A DNA stretch of 64,000 nucleotides, taken from the NCBI GenBank assembly GCA_965223405.1, contig CBDCWO010000006.1:372001-436000 (forward strand), given 5' to 3'. This document shows positions 46,469-55,127 of this stretch, piece by piece. The DNA comes from CBDCWO01 sp965223405 (GTDB lineage Bacteria; Bacteroidota; Bacteroidia; Chitinophagales; Saprospiraceae). Numbering within the stretch: position 1 is the first letter of the stretch; the number at the start of each line of letters is the position of its first letter. The notes beneath the pieces were generated by a model that made no database searches, was not told the origin of the DNA, and worked only from the letters and a program-made list of their open reading frames with translations. A program made the translations under genes and the position numbers.

Positions 46469-47364
46469 ATTCGTTGTGCGATTCTAAGCTTTGCACTTCT
46501 TGCCCTTTTGTTATGTTTTATTTCTTCCTCACTCGGAACAATAACCTTTTTATTAATTTCTTTAAATGGCCTTTGGACAACCCCAAAATCATCTTTCAAC
46601 AACTCACCTCCGGGATTACCAGCTTTAATAAATCGCTTAACAATCCGGTCCTCCAATGAATGATAAGTGATTACCACCAACCTTCCTCTTGTTTCAATTA
46701 CTCTTTTGCAATCTTCAAGCAGAGCTTTTAGCGCACCCATCTCATCATTCACTTCTATCCTCAAAGCCTGGAATATCTGGGAAAAATACCTTAGTCTAGA
46801 GCCTTTCACCAGAGGTTCAAGGATGCGCATAAAAGTTGCTGAGTTTTCAATATTTAGAGTATATCTTGACTTTACAATCTTTCTGGCTACAGTCCGGGCA
46901 TTTCTAACTTCTCCATAGTCACTCAGTACTCTTACTAACTCTGCCTCCGGGTACTCCATCACCACATCTTTGGCGGTTCTGGGAGTATGGACATTCATCC
47001 GCATATCCAATTTTGAATTCATGCGGTATGCAAACCCCCTTTTTTGTTCATCAAATTGATGAGAGGAAACTCCCAGATCAGCAAGCACTCCAGCTACTGA
47101 ATCAACTCCATAGAGTCTTAAATACCTTTGTAGATATCTAAAATTGCCATGGATAAATGTGAATCTTGAATCTGCCGGAATATTCTGCCTGGCTTCCTCA
47201 TCCCGATCCACCCCAAATACTCGTCCACTTGCACCCAATCTTTTCAATATTTCCAGAGTGTGCCCTGATCCTCCAAAGGTTACATCCACATACACTCCAC
47301 CTGGATTTGTCACCAATCCATCCACCGCTTCTTTAAGCAGCACCGGTTTATGATATTCAGTCAT
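46465..47364 (-). CDS. rsmH: 16S rRNA m4C1402 methyltransferase RsmH
   Basis: About 299 residues from the ATG at 47364, where the conserved N-terminus MTEYHKPVLLKEAVDGL begins. An in-frame start at 47433 would add 23 residues inside mraZ and is unlikely. SAM-binding motif YVDVTFGGSGHTLEIL, GVLADLGVSSHQFDEQKRGF, the LRIEVNDEMGAL block, and the C-terminal VITYHSLEDRIVKRF are family hallmarks. It methylates N4 of cytidine 1402 in 16S rRNA. It overlaps the end of mraZ by 8 bases. Confidence 0.96.
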   Translation of the reverse strand: MTEYHKPVLLKEAVDGLVTNPGGVYVDVTFGGSGHTLEILKRLGASGRVFGVDRDEEARQNIPADSRFTFIHGNFRYLQRYLRLYGVDSVAGVLADLGVSSHQFDEQKRGFAYRMNSKLDMRMNVHTPRTAKDVVMEYPEAELVRVLSDYGEVRNARTVARKIVKSRYTLNIENSATFMRILEPLVKGSRLRYFSQIFQALRIEVNDEMGALKALLEDCKRVIETRGRLVVITYHSLEDRIVKRFIKAGNPGGELLKDDFGVVQRPFKEINKKVIVPSEEEIKHNKRARSAKLRIAQRI

Positions 47365-47827
47365 GATCAACCTGATCTGAGTTCTTAAACCCGAACACAT
47401 CTTCCGCCAATTGAGAAAATTCTTCCGGTTCATGACTGATCATAGTGTCATAATAAGATTTCGACCATATTTCAATTTGCTCGTTGTAAGCAAAAAGAAT
47501 AACCTCCTTTTCAATTCCAGCATACTCTTGTAGTGTTTTCGGCAATAAAAACCGATCTGCACTATCCAAAGTAACCGGTGATGCCCCCCGGTAGAAATAC
47601 CGGACGAAATTGCGCTGCTTAGTATTATAAAGATTCAATTGGTTGACCTCAGCAGTTTTCTTATCCCAAACATCTCTGGGATAAAGCATCAAACATTTTT
47701 CAAAGCCACGATTCAAAACAAAAGAGAGAGAGCCATTTCCGCCAAATTGACGAAGTAAGGTAGAGGGTAAACGGACACGACCTTTCGCATCTATACTACA
47801 CTCATATTCGCCGAGTAAATGGTACAT
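47357..47827 (-). CDS. mraZ: Transcriptional regulator MraZ
   Basis: 156 residues with two SpoVT/AbrB-like repeats. MYHLLGEYECSIDAKGRVRLPSTL begins the first, and GASPVTLDSADRFLLPKTLQEYAG the second, each with the D-x-K/x-G-R or D-x-A-x-R pattern. MraZ forms rings that bind tandem repeats upstream of its own gene and regulates the dcw operon. The promoter region here shows three direct repeats at 10-bp spacing that fit this. It is the first gene of the operon. Confidence 0.95.
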   Translation of the reverse strand: MYHLLGEYECSIDAKGRVRLPSTLLRQFGGNGSLSFVLNRGFEKCLMLYPRDVWDKKTAEVNQLNLYNTKQRNFVRYFYRGASPVTLDSADRFLLPKTLQEYAGIEKEVILFAYNEQIEIWSKSYYDTMISHEPEEFSQLAEDVFGFKNSDQVDHD

Positions 47828-47856
47828 GGTTTACACTCTTCAGTTGATTTATAAAC

Positions 47857-47898
47857 CAAATGTATAATATTTTCCCACATATTACCACTTTCTACCAC
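47857..47898 (-). promoter_or_regulatory. mraZ: mraZ promoter with three 10-bp-spaced GTGG repeats (putative MraZ box)
   Basis: On the minus strand the sequence reads GTGGTAGAAA, GTGGTAATAT, GTGGGAAAAT in direct succession (47898 down to 47869), so the GTGG elements recur once per DNA turn. Five bases further lies TACATTTG (47864-47857), an exact match to the Bacteroidota -7 box TAnnTTTG, about 30 bases before the mraZ ATG. MraZ of Proteobacteria and Mollicutes binds tandem GTGG/TGGG-type repeats at regular spacing. The repeats occupy the -33 region, which fits autorepression. The link is inferred. Confidence 0.75.
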
Positions 47899-47953
47899 TT
47901 TATTTTTAAAAAAATTATGATTTTCTTTAATGTGTAACAAATTGAAGACCGGT

Positions 47954-47986
47954 GTCATCAAATTGATGACAAGGTTATCATCAATT
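47954..47986. promoter_or_regulatory. Cluster of overlapping TTGATGA inverted sites upstream of mraZ
   Basis: GTCATCAA, one base, TTGATGAC (47954-47970) forms an 8-bp palindrome. Its right half is shared with a second inverted repeat, AATTGATGA (47961-47969) with TCATCAATT (47978-47986) around an 8-base loop. Three TTGATGA half sites thus alternate within 33 bases, about 90 bases upstream of the mraZ -7 box. It may be an operator for an unknown regulator or a structured leader. Confidence 0.5.
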
Positions 47987-48020
47987 ATATGATAAAAATC
48001 TTTAATTTGAGAAAACTGGT

Positions 48021-48056
48021 AAAAATGCCAAATTCCTCGGCTCAGCCTGGTTTTGG
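48021..48056 (-). terminator. Terminator after the glycosyltransferase gene, upstream of mraZ
   Basis: Read on the minus strand, CCAAAACC pairs with GGAATTTGG around a short GGCTGAGCC inner stem, and is followed by CATTTTTACC. It lies about 60 bases after the stop of the upstream glycosyltransferase gene, on the same strand. It would insulate the dcw promoter from read-through. The stem has an internal mismatch, so efficiency is uncertain. Confidence 0.55.
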
Positions 48057-48112
48057 TTTACTGTTTTTGGTAAGTTTAATAGATTGGGGTATGTGGAGGC
48101 CCCAAACTATAT

Positions 48113-48829
48113 TTAGGTACGAGGATTAAATCTCATCTTAATCACTCCTTTTACTGCTTCTTTGATAATGCTTCCGTTCATTTTCGAAACACCGGCTTCC
48201 CGATCTTTAAATAGAATAGGAATTTCTACAATCTTAAAACCTTTTTTGTAGGCTTTATATTTCATTTCAATCTGAAATGCATATCCGATAAATTCGATAC
48301 TGTCCAGGTTAATAGTCTCTAGGACCTTTCGCTTGTAACAAATGAATCCAGCGGTGGGATCTTTCACTCTCATTCCGGTAATTAAACGAACATACCAGCT
48401 AGCCCCATAAGATAATAAAAGTCGATCGAAGGGCCAGTTTGCCACTTTACCTCCCCGAGTGTATCGCGACCCTACGGCCACATCCGCTTTACCTTCTTTG
48501 CATGCAACGTACATTTCTTCCAGCTTCTCCGGGGGATGAGAAAAATCAGCATCCATCTCAAAGAAAAACTGATAATCCTTTTTCAAGCCCCATTTAAATC
48601 CGGCAATATAGGCGGTCCCCAAACCCTGTTTACCCTTGCGTTCTAAAAGATGAAGACGACCCGGATATTTTGAAATTAGTTCTTGAACCTGGTTTGCGGT
48701 TCCATCAGGGCTGCCATCATCAACTATTAATACATGAAAATCATACTGCAATCCCATAACACTCTGGATAATTGAAGCGATGTTTTCAATTTCGTTATAT
48801 GTTGGTATGATAACTAGGTTGTCTGCCAA
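48113..48829 (-). CDS. Polyprenol-phosphate mannosyl/glycosyltransferase (GT2, DPM1-like)
   Basis: 238 residues. GT2 features are clear: VIIPTYNEIENIASII, VLIVDDGSPDGTANQVQEL, FEMDADFSHPPEKLEEM and VAVGSRYTRGGKVANWPFDR. There is no C-terminal membrane part, so it matches the single-domain DPM1-like polyprenol monophosphomannose synthases. It would transfer a sugar from a nucleotide sugar to undecaprenyl phosphate on the inner membrane face for glycan or protein modification. It ends about 285 bases upstream of the dcw operon and is probably a separate unit. Confidence 0.9.
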   Translation of the reverse strand: MADNLVIIPTYNEIENIASIIQSVMGLQYDFHVLIVDDGSPDGTANQVQELISKYPGRLHLLERKGKQGLGTAYIAGFKWGLKKDYQFFFEMDADFSHPPEKLEEMYVACKEGKADVAVGSRYTRGGKVANWPFDRLLLSYGASWYVRLITGMRVKDPTAGFICYKRKVLETINLDSIEFIGYAFQIEMKYKAYKKGFKIVEIPILFKDREAGVSKMNGSIIKEAVKGVIKMRFNPRT

Positions 48830-48926
48830 TCTGATTCAGTTGATAAACAAATATAGATAATAATTATTCTTAATATATAAAATTTTCAAAATGTTTTTAT
48901 ATGATCCAAGTAGTATTTCGATTCTG

Positions 48927-51359
48927 TCAGGAAAGTCCCGGAAATAATTCTGGTAAATATTCCGGATTTGCTTCATGGATCATTCTATAAATATTCTCAA
49001 ATACATCCTCCGGGTTGGGTTTAGAAAAATAGTCTCCATCCGAGCCATACGGTGGACGATGGGAAGTAGCGGTAATTGTACATGGGGGTGCATCCAAATA
49101 ATAATAGGCCCCTTGTTTTTCCAATACTTCGGACATCATGTAAGCCGTAGCGCCACCGGGTACATCTTCATCCAGAAAAACAACCCGGTTGGTTTTTTTG
49201 ATGCTATTGGTAATGATGGATTCCAAATCAAAAGGAATCAATGTTTGTACATCAATAAGTTCTACCGAAATGCCGTGATCTGCTAAGAGATGGCATGCTT
49301 CCAAAGCTACTCTTACACAAGAGCCATAAGTGACCACAGTGACATCTTGTCCGTCCAATAGCACTTCAGGCATTCCCAGGGGCAAAGAAATTTCATCCAG
49401 ATTATTGGGCATACTTTCTTTCAGTCTGTATCCATTCAGGCATTCTATGATCAAACCCGGCTCATTGCTCTGCAACAGGGTCTGATAGAAGCCCGCTGCC
49501 CTCGTCATATCCCTGGGTACGATAACATATATCCCCCGCAGGCTATTTATAATCATACCCATGGGTGAACCAGCGTGCCAGATTCCTTCCAAGCGATGGC
49601 CCCTGGTGCGGATGATGACAGGAGCAGTTTGGATCCCATTGGATCGATAGCGGAGCGTGGCCAGGTCATCTGTGAGCTCTGGCAAGGCATATACCAGGTA
49701 GTCCAGATATTGAATTTCGGCAATTGGTCGCCATCCTCTCATAGCAAGACCAACACCCTGGCCAATAATGGTCCATTCCCGGATACCCGTATCAAACACA
49801 CGGTCATCACCATGTTTTTCCTGAAGTCCTGCAAAACATTGGTTTACACCGCCAATCATCCCTACATCCTCTCCAAATGCCACCAGATTGGGGTATTTGG
49901 TCAGCATTTTATCAAAAAAACTATTTAATATTTGATAGCCGTTTAATTTTTCAGCATTTGTATCGTATTCCGGATAGTTGACCTTGACGGACATTCCACT
50001 TTTGGGAGAATGATCATACAGGTTGGTGTGATATCTTTTAGCGGCCATCCGTTCATTTTTCAAGATCCAGGCTTCCAATTCCTCTTTCTCCTGGAGGCGA
50101 TAATCCAACAGTTGATAGTACATCCTTTTTGCAGACCGCATCAGGTCCCCCATCAGTGGCACCATATCATGATCCAGTTCTTGTATCACTTGTTCGATAA
50201 CCGGATCCTTCACCTTACTCTTGATTTGCTGGAAAATTCCTTTGATGTAATCTGATTCGTTTTTAATCGGTAAGTAAAAAATTTCGCCCGCTTGATCCCG
50301 GCAAGTTTTGGTATATACTTTTGCCTTCTTTTTGATTTCAATAATTTCTTCTTCAGTGCAGATTCCATTTAAGACCATCCACTCCCCCATCACTTTGATA
50401 CAGTCATTATTTCGTTCCCATTGTAATCTTTTCTGAGATTTATATCTTTCATGACTTCCTGAGGTCGAATGCCCTTGGGGTTGAGTAAGCTCCAGAATGT
50501 GGAACACAACCGGAATATGGGTTTTCCTAGTCTTCTCTATTCCTTTCTCAAACATTTCCACCAATCCTGGATAATCCCATCCTTTGGCTGTATAAATATG
50601 GATGCCGTCTCCATTTTCATCGAGTAGAAACCCCTCTAAAGCTTTACTTATATTTCCTTTGGTGGTCTGCAATTCTTTAGGAACTGATATACCATACCCA
50701 TCGTCCCAAATGCATATTGCCAATGGGACCTTTAATACCGTAGCCGCATTGATGGTCTCCCAAAAAACGCCTTCGGAAGTACTGGCATCCCCGATTGTGC
50801 AAATACAAACCTCATCGCCAAAACTGGAAAACTTTGTCCCTACCTGCAGGTCATCTCTGCCTCTGTACATTTTCGATGCTACAGCCAATCCCAGCGATCT
50901 AGCCATTTGCCCTGCCGTACAAGAAACATCACTGGATATATTATAGCCGGCTCGCTGATCCAGCCACTCTCCCTCCTCTGATATCATGGGAGTTGCAAAG
51001 TGGTTATTCATTTGACGGCCACCTGAAAAAGGATCATTTTCTGTATCCGCAAACAGTTGACTAAAAAAATCTCTGACCGAACTGATCCCTAAGGCAAACA
51101 TCAATGTTTGGTCCCGATAATAACCAGCCCTCCAATCACCTTTTTTCATCGCACGAGCCAGAGCCACCTGAGGTACCTCTTTTCCGTCACCGGTTATTCC
51201 AAATTTAGCTTTACCAAGAAGTACATCTTTACGACCTAAAATGCTGGCTTCGCGAGATACTGCACATAACCAAAAATCTTTTATCACTTCATTTCTAAAT
51301 CCATGTTCAAGTTTATCATCATGGAGAATGAAATCATTGATTAATGAATAATCCAGCAT
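48927..51359 (-). CDS. Fused E1 alpha/beta subunit of a 2-oxo acid dehydrogenase complex
   Basis: 810 residues. The N-terminal half (to about 400) is the alpha subunit with the thiamine diphosphate motif CTIGDASTSEGVFWETIN ending near WDDGYGISV, and the phosphorylation-loop-like GHSTSGSHERYKS. The second half is the beta subunit (VAFGEDVGMIGGVNQCFAGL, then DTGIREWTIIGQGVGLAMRG and the C-terminal DVPGGATAYMMSEVLE). It decarboxylates pyruvate or branched-chain 2-oxo acids. Alpha-beta fusion is common in Bacteroidota. E2 and E3 genes are not in the window. It is not in an evident operon. Confidence 0.93.
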   Translation of the reverse strand: MLDYSLINDFILHDDKLEHGFRNEVIKDFWLCAVSREASILGRKDVLLGKAKFGITGDGKEVPQVALARAMKKGDWRAGYYRDQTLMFALGISSVRDFFSQLFADTENDPFSGGRQMNNHFATPMISEEGEWLDQRAGYNISSDVSCTAGQMARSLGLAVASKMYRGRDDLQVGTKFSSFGDEVCICTIGDASTSEGVFWETINAATVLKVPLAICIWDDGYGISVPKELQTTKGNISKALEGFLLDENGDGIHIYTAKGWDYPGLVEMFEKGIEKTRKTHIPVVFHILELTQPQGHSTSGSHERYKSQKRLQWERNNDCIKVMGEWMVLNGICTEEEIIEIKKKAKVYTKTCRDQAGEIFYLPIKNESDYIKGIFQQIKSKVKDPVIEQVIQELDHDMVPLMGDLMRSAKRMYYQLLDYRLQEKEELEAWILKNERMAAKRYHTNLYDHSPKSGMSVKVNYPEYDTNAEKLNGYQILNSFFDKMLTKYPNLVAFGEDVGMIGGVNQCFAGLQEKHGDDRVFDTGIREWTIIGQGVGLAMRGWRPIAEIQYLDYLVYALPELTDDLATLRYRSNGIQTAPVIIRTRGHRLEGIWHAGSPMGMIINSLRGIYVIVPRDMTRAAGFYQTLLQSNEPGLIIECLNGYRLKESMPNNLDEISLPLGMPEVLLDGQDVTVVTYGSCVRVALEACHLLADHGISVELIDVQTLIPFDLESIITNSIKKTNRVVFLDEDVPGGATAYMMSEVLEKQGAYYYLDAPPCTITATSHRPPYGSDGDYFSKPNPEDVFENIYRMIHEANPEYLPELFPGLS

Positions 51360-51596
51360 GTCAATATAAGATCGTTAAAGGGTTGATTCGAAAACCCAAA
51401 AATACGAAAGAATTTAAGATTCGGAGAATACCGAATTGATAAATTTTACCAAGACATTGAACGGTTCATCACATTTCAGTATGCCACAGGATTTGACTTT
51501 AAATTTTACAGTACTATTCGATTTTAGTGGAAACACTAAAATGACCTATGGTTTTCTGTATACACTTATTGTACACTTTTTAGGAACCTGGAAGAT

Positions 51597-52316
51597 TTAG
51601 AGTTCTTCGTATTTGAGCATTTCGGAAATGGTCTTAAATTCGAATCCCTTGTGTTTCAATCCGGTTATTATGGTTGGTAGGGCATTGATGGAATTTCTGC
51701 CACTTTCAAACATTACGTGCAACAAGATAATTGAACCGCTTTGGACGTTATCAATCACATATTTTGTAATCTGGGCAGGTTCTCTTGTGATCTCAGGTGT
51801 AGATTCTGGATCCACATCCCACATAATCGTTTTACGCTTATTCTTCCACAAGTAATATGGCAATACAAACAATTTCTTTCCATAGGGAGGTCTAAAATGG
51901 ATGGTAGGTTTATAACCTGCTAATCGAATTAATGAATCAGTCTTTTCAACTTCTTCCTGTATTTTTTTATAAGACATGAACAACATTCGGCGATGCGAAT
52001 AGGAATGATTACCGATTTCATGGCCTGATGCAATAATCTTTTGAACTTCAGCCAACCTGTTTTCCATTGCCTTACCAGTCAGAAAGAAAGTAGCCCTTAT
52101 GCGATGAGTATCCAAGATGGATAAAACGCGACTCACCTGTTTGGTCGGTCCGTCGTCGAAAGTCAGGGCCACAAACTTTTGTGAGGTATTGATGTGGGAA
52201 TGAATATCCCCCAAAATTTGATAGGACTTGGATCGGCTGAGGAGAAAAAGAGCTAAACACAATATGAAAAGCACTGCTAGTATTCTTAACGGTGCTTTTA
52301 TTTTGTAGTTAACCAT
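51597..52316 (-). CDS. Polysaccharide deacetylase (NodB homology, CE4)
   Basis: 239 residues. A membrane or signal segment (residues 12-28) is followed by the NodB domain: motif 1 FVALTFDDGPTKQV (two catalytic Asp), motif 2 GHEIGNHSYSHRRM (His-x3-His metal ligands), motif 3 TIHFRPPYGKK, and motif 5 SGSIILLHVM. It removes acetyl groups from peptidoglycan or another N-acetylated glycan in the periplasm. It is preceded by an isolated intergenic region and does not overlap a neighbour. Confidence 0.92.
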   Translation of the reverse strand: MVNYKIKAPLRILAVLFILCLALFLLSRSKSYQILGDIHSHINTSQKFVALTFDDGPTKQVSRVLSILDTHRIRATFFLTGKAMENRLAEVQKIIASGHEIGNHSYSHRRMLFMSYKKIQEEVEKTDSLIRLAGYKPTIHFRPPYGKKLFVLPYYLWKNKRKTIMWDVDPESTPEITREPAQITKYVIDNVQSGSIILLHVMFESGRNSINALPTIITGLKHKGFEFKTISEMLKYEEL

Positions 52317-52519
52317 TCATTTAATGTTATCTCCAAACCAATTTAACGGAGCGGGAAATGAAATATGTGAATTTACTTGTCTAAAACCTAAAAATCAATC
52401 CAATTTCTTTCGTGATGCGGATGTAAGTTAAAAGTCATAGGAATTACCATTTTGGAATAACTTCATTCAGTAGAATACAATTGGCCGAAGGTCAATGAAG
52501 TTACCCAGAGTTTGGAATT

Positions 52520-53848
52520 TCAAATGGTCCATCCATTGTGGTATTTTTTCATCAAAAGTTTATTGGCTTCAGGATTATCCTTGAATTGACTTTTTTGATC
52601 ATCCCAAAAAACCTTAGATTGGGTCTTGTATGCCACATTTCCCATATGCGCATTGATAGCTGCGATGCTTCCAGTATCGATAGCACAATTCAGGTGAGAG
52701 GGATCATTCTTTTGAATTGCTTCGACTAAATTTTTGGTATGAAAATCCAGGTAATTTCCTCGTCGGGGTTGGTCGGGGATCGAATCCATCTTGTATTGCA
52801 TGATCTCATCCACACGCTGCTTTTCCGGGATAACTTGCCACCCGCCACGATTTAACACCATGGTTCCGTTATTACCGATAAAAGCAATTCCTTCGGTTTT
52901 TCCATAATTACCTCCGTCTATACCAGTAGCATGCTCCCACAGCATATTAAAAGTATCATATTCAAATATTGCCTGCAATGTATCCGGAGTTTCAGATGCA
53001 TCATCGGGATAAGCCAATTTGCCACCGGATGCCATCACACTTTTAGGTGCAGTTGCCTGCATAGCATAGAGGGCAATATCTATTTCGTGGACACCCCAAT
53101 CGGTCATCAGGCCACCGGCATAATCCCAAAACCAACGAAAGTTAAAATGAAAACGATTTTTATTGAATGGTCTTTTAGGCGCTGGGCCCAGCCACATTTC
53201 GTAATCAACCCCGACTGGAGGAGCGCTATCGGGAACCACATTTACGGGTTTCATCCACCCTTGATAAGCCCAGGTTTTCACCAAGCGAATATTCCCTAAT
53301 TTACCGGCGCGTAAGAAATCGATCGCTTGTCGATAGTGCGTCCCACTTCGCTGCCACTGCCCTACTTGTACCAATTTTCCGGATTTCTTAGCCGCCTTTA
53401 CCATAATTTCACATTCCTTAATCGAATTGGCCAATGGCTTCTCAACATACACATGCTTGCCCGCATCCAATGCATCTACCGTCATTTTACAATGCCAATG
53501 GTCAGGGGTTCCAATAACTACGGCATCGATATCGCTTTGTTCCAGTAGTTTACGATAATCTATATACTGACGAGGCTTTTTACCGGTGATTTCTTCGACA
53601 TTCTTAGATCTCATATCCAATACCGATTGATCCACATCACAGATAGCTACACAGTCCACTTCACTGATTCCTAAATGGGATCGCATATTACTCCAGCCCA
53701 TCCCTTTACATCCTATTACAGCAAATCTGATTTGATCGCTTGCGGGAACGGCGTAGCGGTTGAAAAAAGGTGAAATAGTATAAGGCACCATACCCACCGA
53801 TGCCATAGTAATGGATGTATTTTTGATAAAACTTCTCCTGCTGGTCAT
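52520..53848 (-). CDS. Tat-exported Gfo/Idh/MocA-family oxidoreductase
   Basis: About 442 residues from the ATG at 53848, where MTSRRSFIKNTSITMASVGM forms a Tat signal (S-R-R-S-F-I-K). The longer frame at 53890 would put 14 residues before it. The Rossmann part is IRFAVIGCKGMGWSNM, with VVIGTPDHWHCKMTVDALDAGKHVYVEKPLA carrying the family EKP motif. WFWDYAGGLMTDWGVHEIDIAL completes the substrate domain. Exported members act on sugars in the periplasm with bound NAD(P), in glycan breakdown. The substrate is unknown. Confidence 0.9.
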   Translation of the reverse strand: MTSRRSFIKNTSITMASVGMVPYTISPFFNRYAVPASDQIRFAVIGCKGMGWSNMRSHLGISEVDCVAICDVDQSVLDMRSKNVEEITGKKPRQYIDYRKLLEQSDIDAVVIGTPDHWHCKMTVDALDAGKHVYVEKPLANSIKECEIMVKAAKKSGKLVQVGQWQRSGTHYRQAIDFLRAGKLGNIRLVKTWAYQGWMKPVNVVPDSAPPVGVDYEMWLGPAPKRPFNKNRFHFNFRWFWDYAGGLMTDWGVHEIDIALYAMQATAPKSVMASGGKLAYPDDASETPDTLQAIFEYDTFNMLWEHATGIDGGNYGKTEGIAFIGNNGTMVLNRGGWQVIPEKQRVDEIMQYKMDSIPDQPRRGNYLDFHTKNLVEAIQKNDPSHLNCAIDTGSIAAINAHMGNVAYKTQSKVFWDDQKSQFKDNPEANKLLMKKYHNGWTI

Positions 53849-54065
53849 AATCGAATTGAGGTAGTTTGGTAAAATCCCTAATATAATCAAATTGCATTAA
53901 TATATCATCAAGATTTCATCAGAATGAAACAATGATTTAGATTACCAATAATTGATCGATATAATCAGGTCAGGTGAATATTAGGACTGCGTGAATGTCG
54001 GTATTAAACATTGGTCCCAAGCCACAATGGTCGAATGCTTATCTTTGTAGCCATAATCATAACCT

Positions 54066-54404
54066 ATGGATGCAACACAAAAAAAACAAATACTGGAAAG
54101 AATTCTAAAGAAGATCGACCGAACCCGTGAAAAGATTGCTGACATGGAGGAAATGACGAAGCCTATCGGTCCTGAAAATGCTATCGGACGAATTTCGAGG
54201 ATGGATGCCATCAATAATAAAAGTGTGATGGAAGCGGCATTGCGAACGGCCAAAAAGGAAATGGATGATTTATTAACGGCACAAAAGAAGATTGATGACC
54301 CAGAATTTGGACTGTGCAGAAAATGCAAAGGGGAAATCCCATTTCAAAGACTGCTGTTGTTACCGGGGAGTACTCAATGTGTGAACTGTGCAGCAAAGTT
54401 CTAA
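54066..54404 (+). CDS. DksA/TraR-family C4 zinc-finger protein
   Basis: 112 residues. A helical coiled coil (residues 1-75) leads to the zinc finger LCRKCKGEIPFQRLLLLPGSTQCVNCAAKF with CxxC and CxxC. This matches TraR/DksA C4-type proteins, which enter the RNA polymerase secondary channel and tune transcription with ppGpp. It is short compared with the 151-residue E. coli DksA. It stands alone between two minus-strand genes. Family membership is sound; functional equivalence is inferred. Confidence 0.88.
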   Translation: MDATQKKQILERILKKIDRTREKIADMEEMTKPIGPENAIGRISRMDAINNKSVMEAALRTAKKEMDDLLTAQKKIDDPEFGLCRKCKGEIPFQRLLLLPGSTQCVNCAAKF

Positions 54405-54434
54405 TTAAGAAAACCTAGTTGTTAGGACAAACTT

Positions 54435-55122
54435 CTATTCTACGAATTGATAACCCACTCCCCTCTTTGAAATAATATGTTGTGGATTTCTGGGGTCTTT
54501 TTCAAAGTACTTGCGTAGTGATAAGATAAAATTACACTGTCCTGGTAGACGGAAAAACATCATATCCCCATACGAATTGTAAGATATCCTGCCTGGATAC
54601 CACCTCATTTTTACGATCAATTAACAGCTTTATCAGCAAAATTTCTTTTTGGGTAAGCTTTATTTTCCCTCTAGAAGTTTCGGCCTCATACGTCGTAAAA
54701 TCCACGTAATTAGAACCAAATCTATATGATTTTAATTCATGTTTCACCGGTTGAAAACTGCGTTTAAGAAGATTTTTTACCCGCAACAATAGTTCCTCCA
54801 GATGAAACGGTTTAACCAAATAATCATCAGCACCAAGCTTAAGACCTTTTATGCGGTCTTTACTTCCATCCTTGGCCGTTACAAATATGATTGGCACTGT
54901 ATGGTCACGCAGTCTGATGTGTTCGCAGACATGATATCCATCCATTTCCGGCAACATGATATCTAAAATAATTAAATCAAAATGCTGGGTAGGAAGAGCG
55001 TGAATAGCTTCTTTCCCATTTTTTACATCTACCACTTCATAGCCTTCCAAATTTAAATTTAGGGTTATTGTTTTGCGAATGCTTTCTTCGTCTTCTACCA
55101 GCAAAATTCTCGGTCTTTCCAT
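54435..55122 (-). pseudogene. OmpR-family response regulator split by a 2-base deletion
   Basis: The receiver domain is intact with acceptor D54 (LIILDIMLPEMDGYHV). The winged helix begins normally, but the reading frame stops after VWGYDVFPSTRTV at 54532. The expected next residues, DNFILSLRKYFEKDPRNPQH, continue in another frame as CNFILSLRKYFEKDP and end at 54435 in ISKRGVGYQFVE. The join reads GTGTAAT where GTGGATAAT is expected, so two bases are missing. Truncation removes the recognition end of the DNA-binding domain. It could be a sequencing error, a true lesion or a truncated regulator. Its kinase, 5 bases upstream, is intact. Confidence 0.85.
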
Positions 55123-55127
55123 TGGGA

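Noticed and set aside
46465..47433. Long rsmH start at 47433
   Set aside because: It would place 23 residues inside mraZ; the family N-terminus HKPVLLKEAVDGL starts just after the ATG at 47364.
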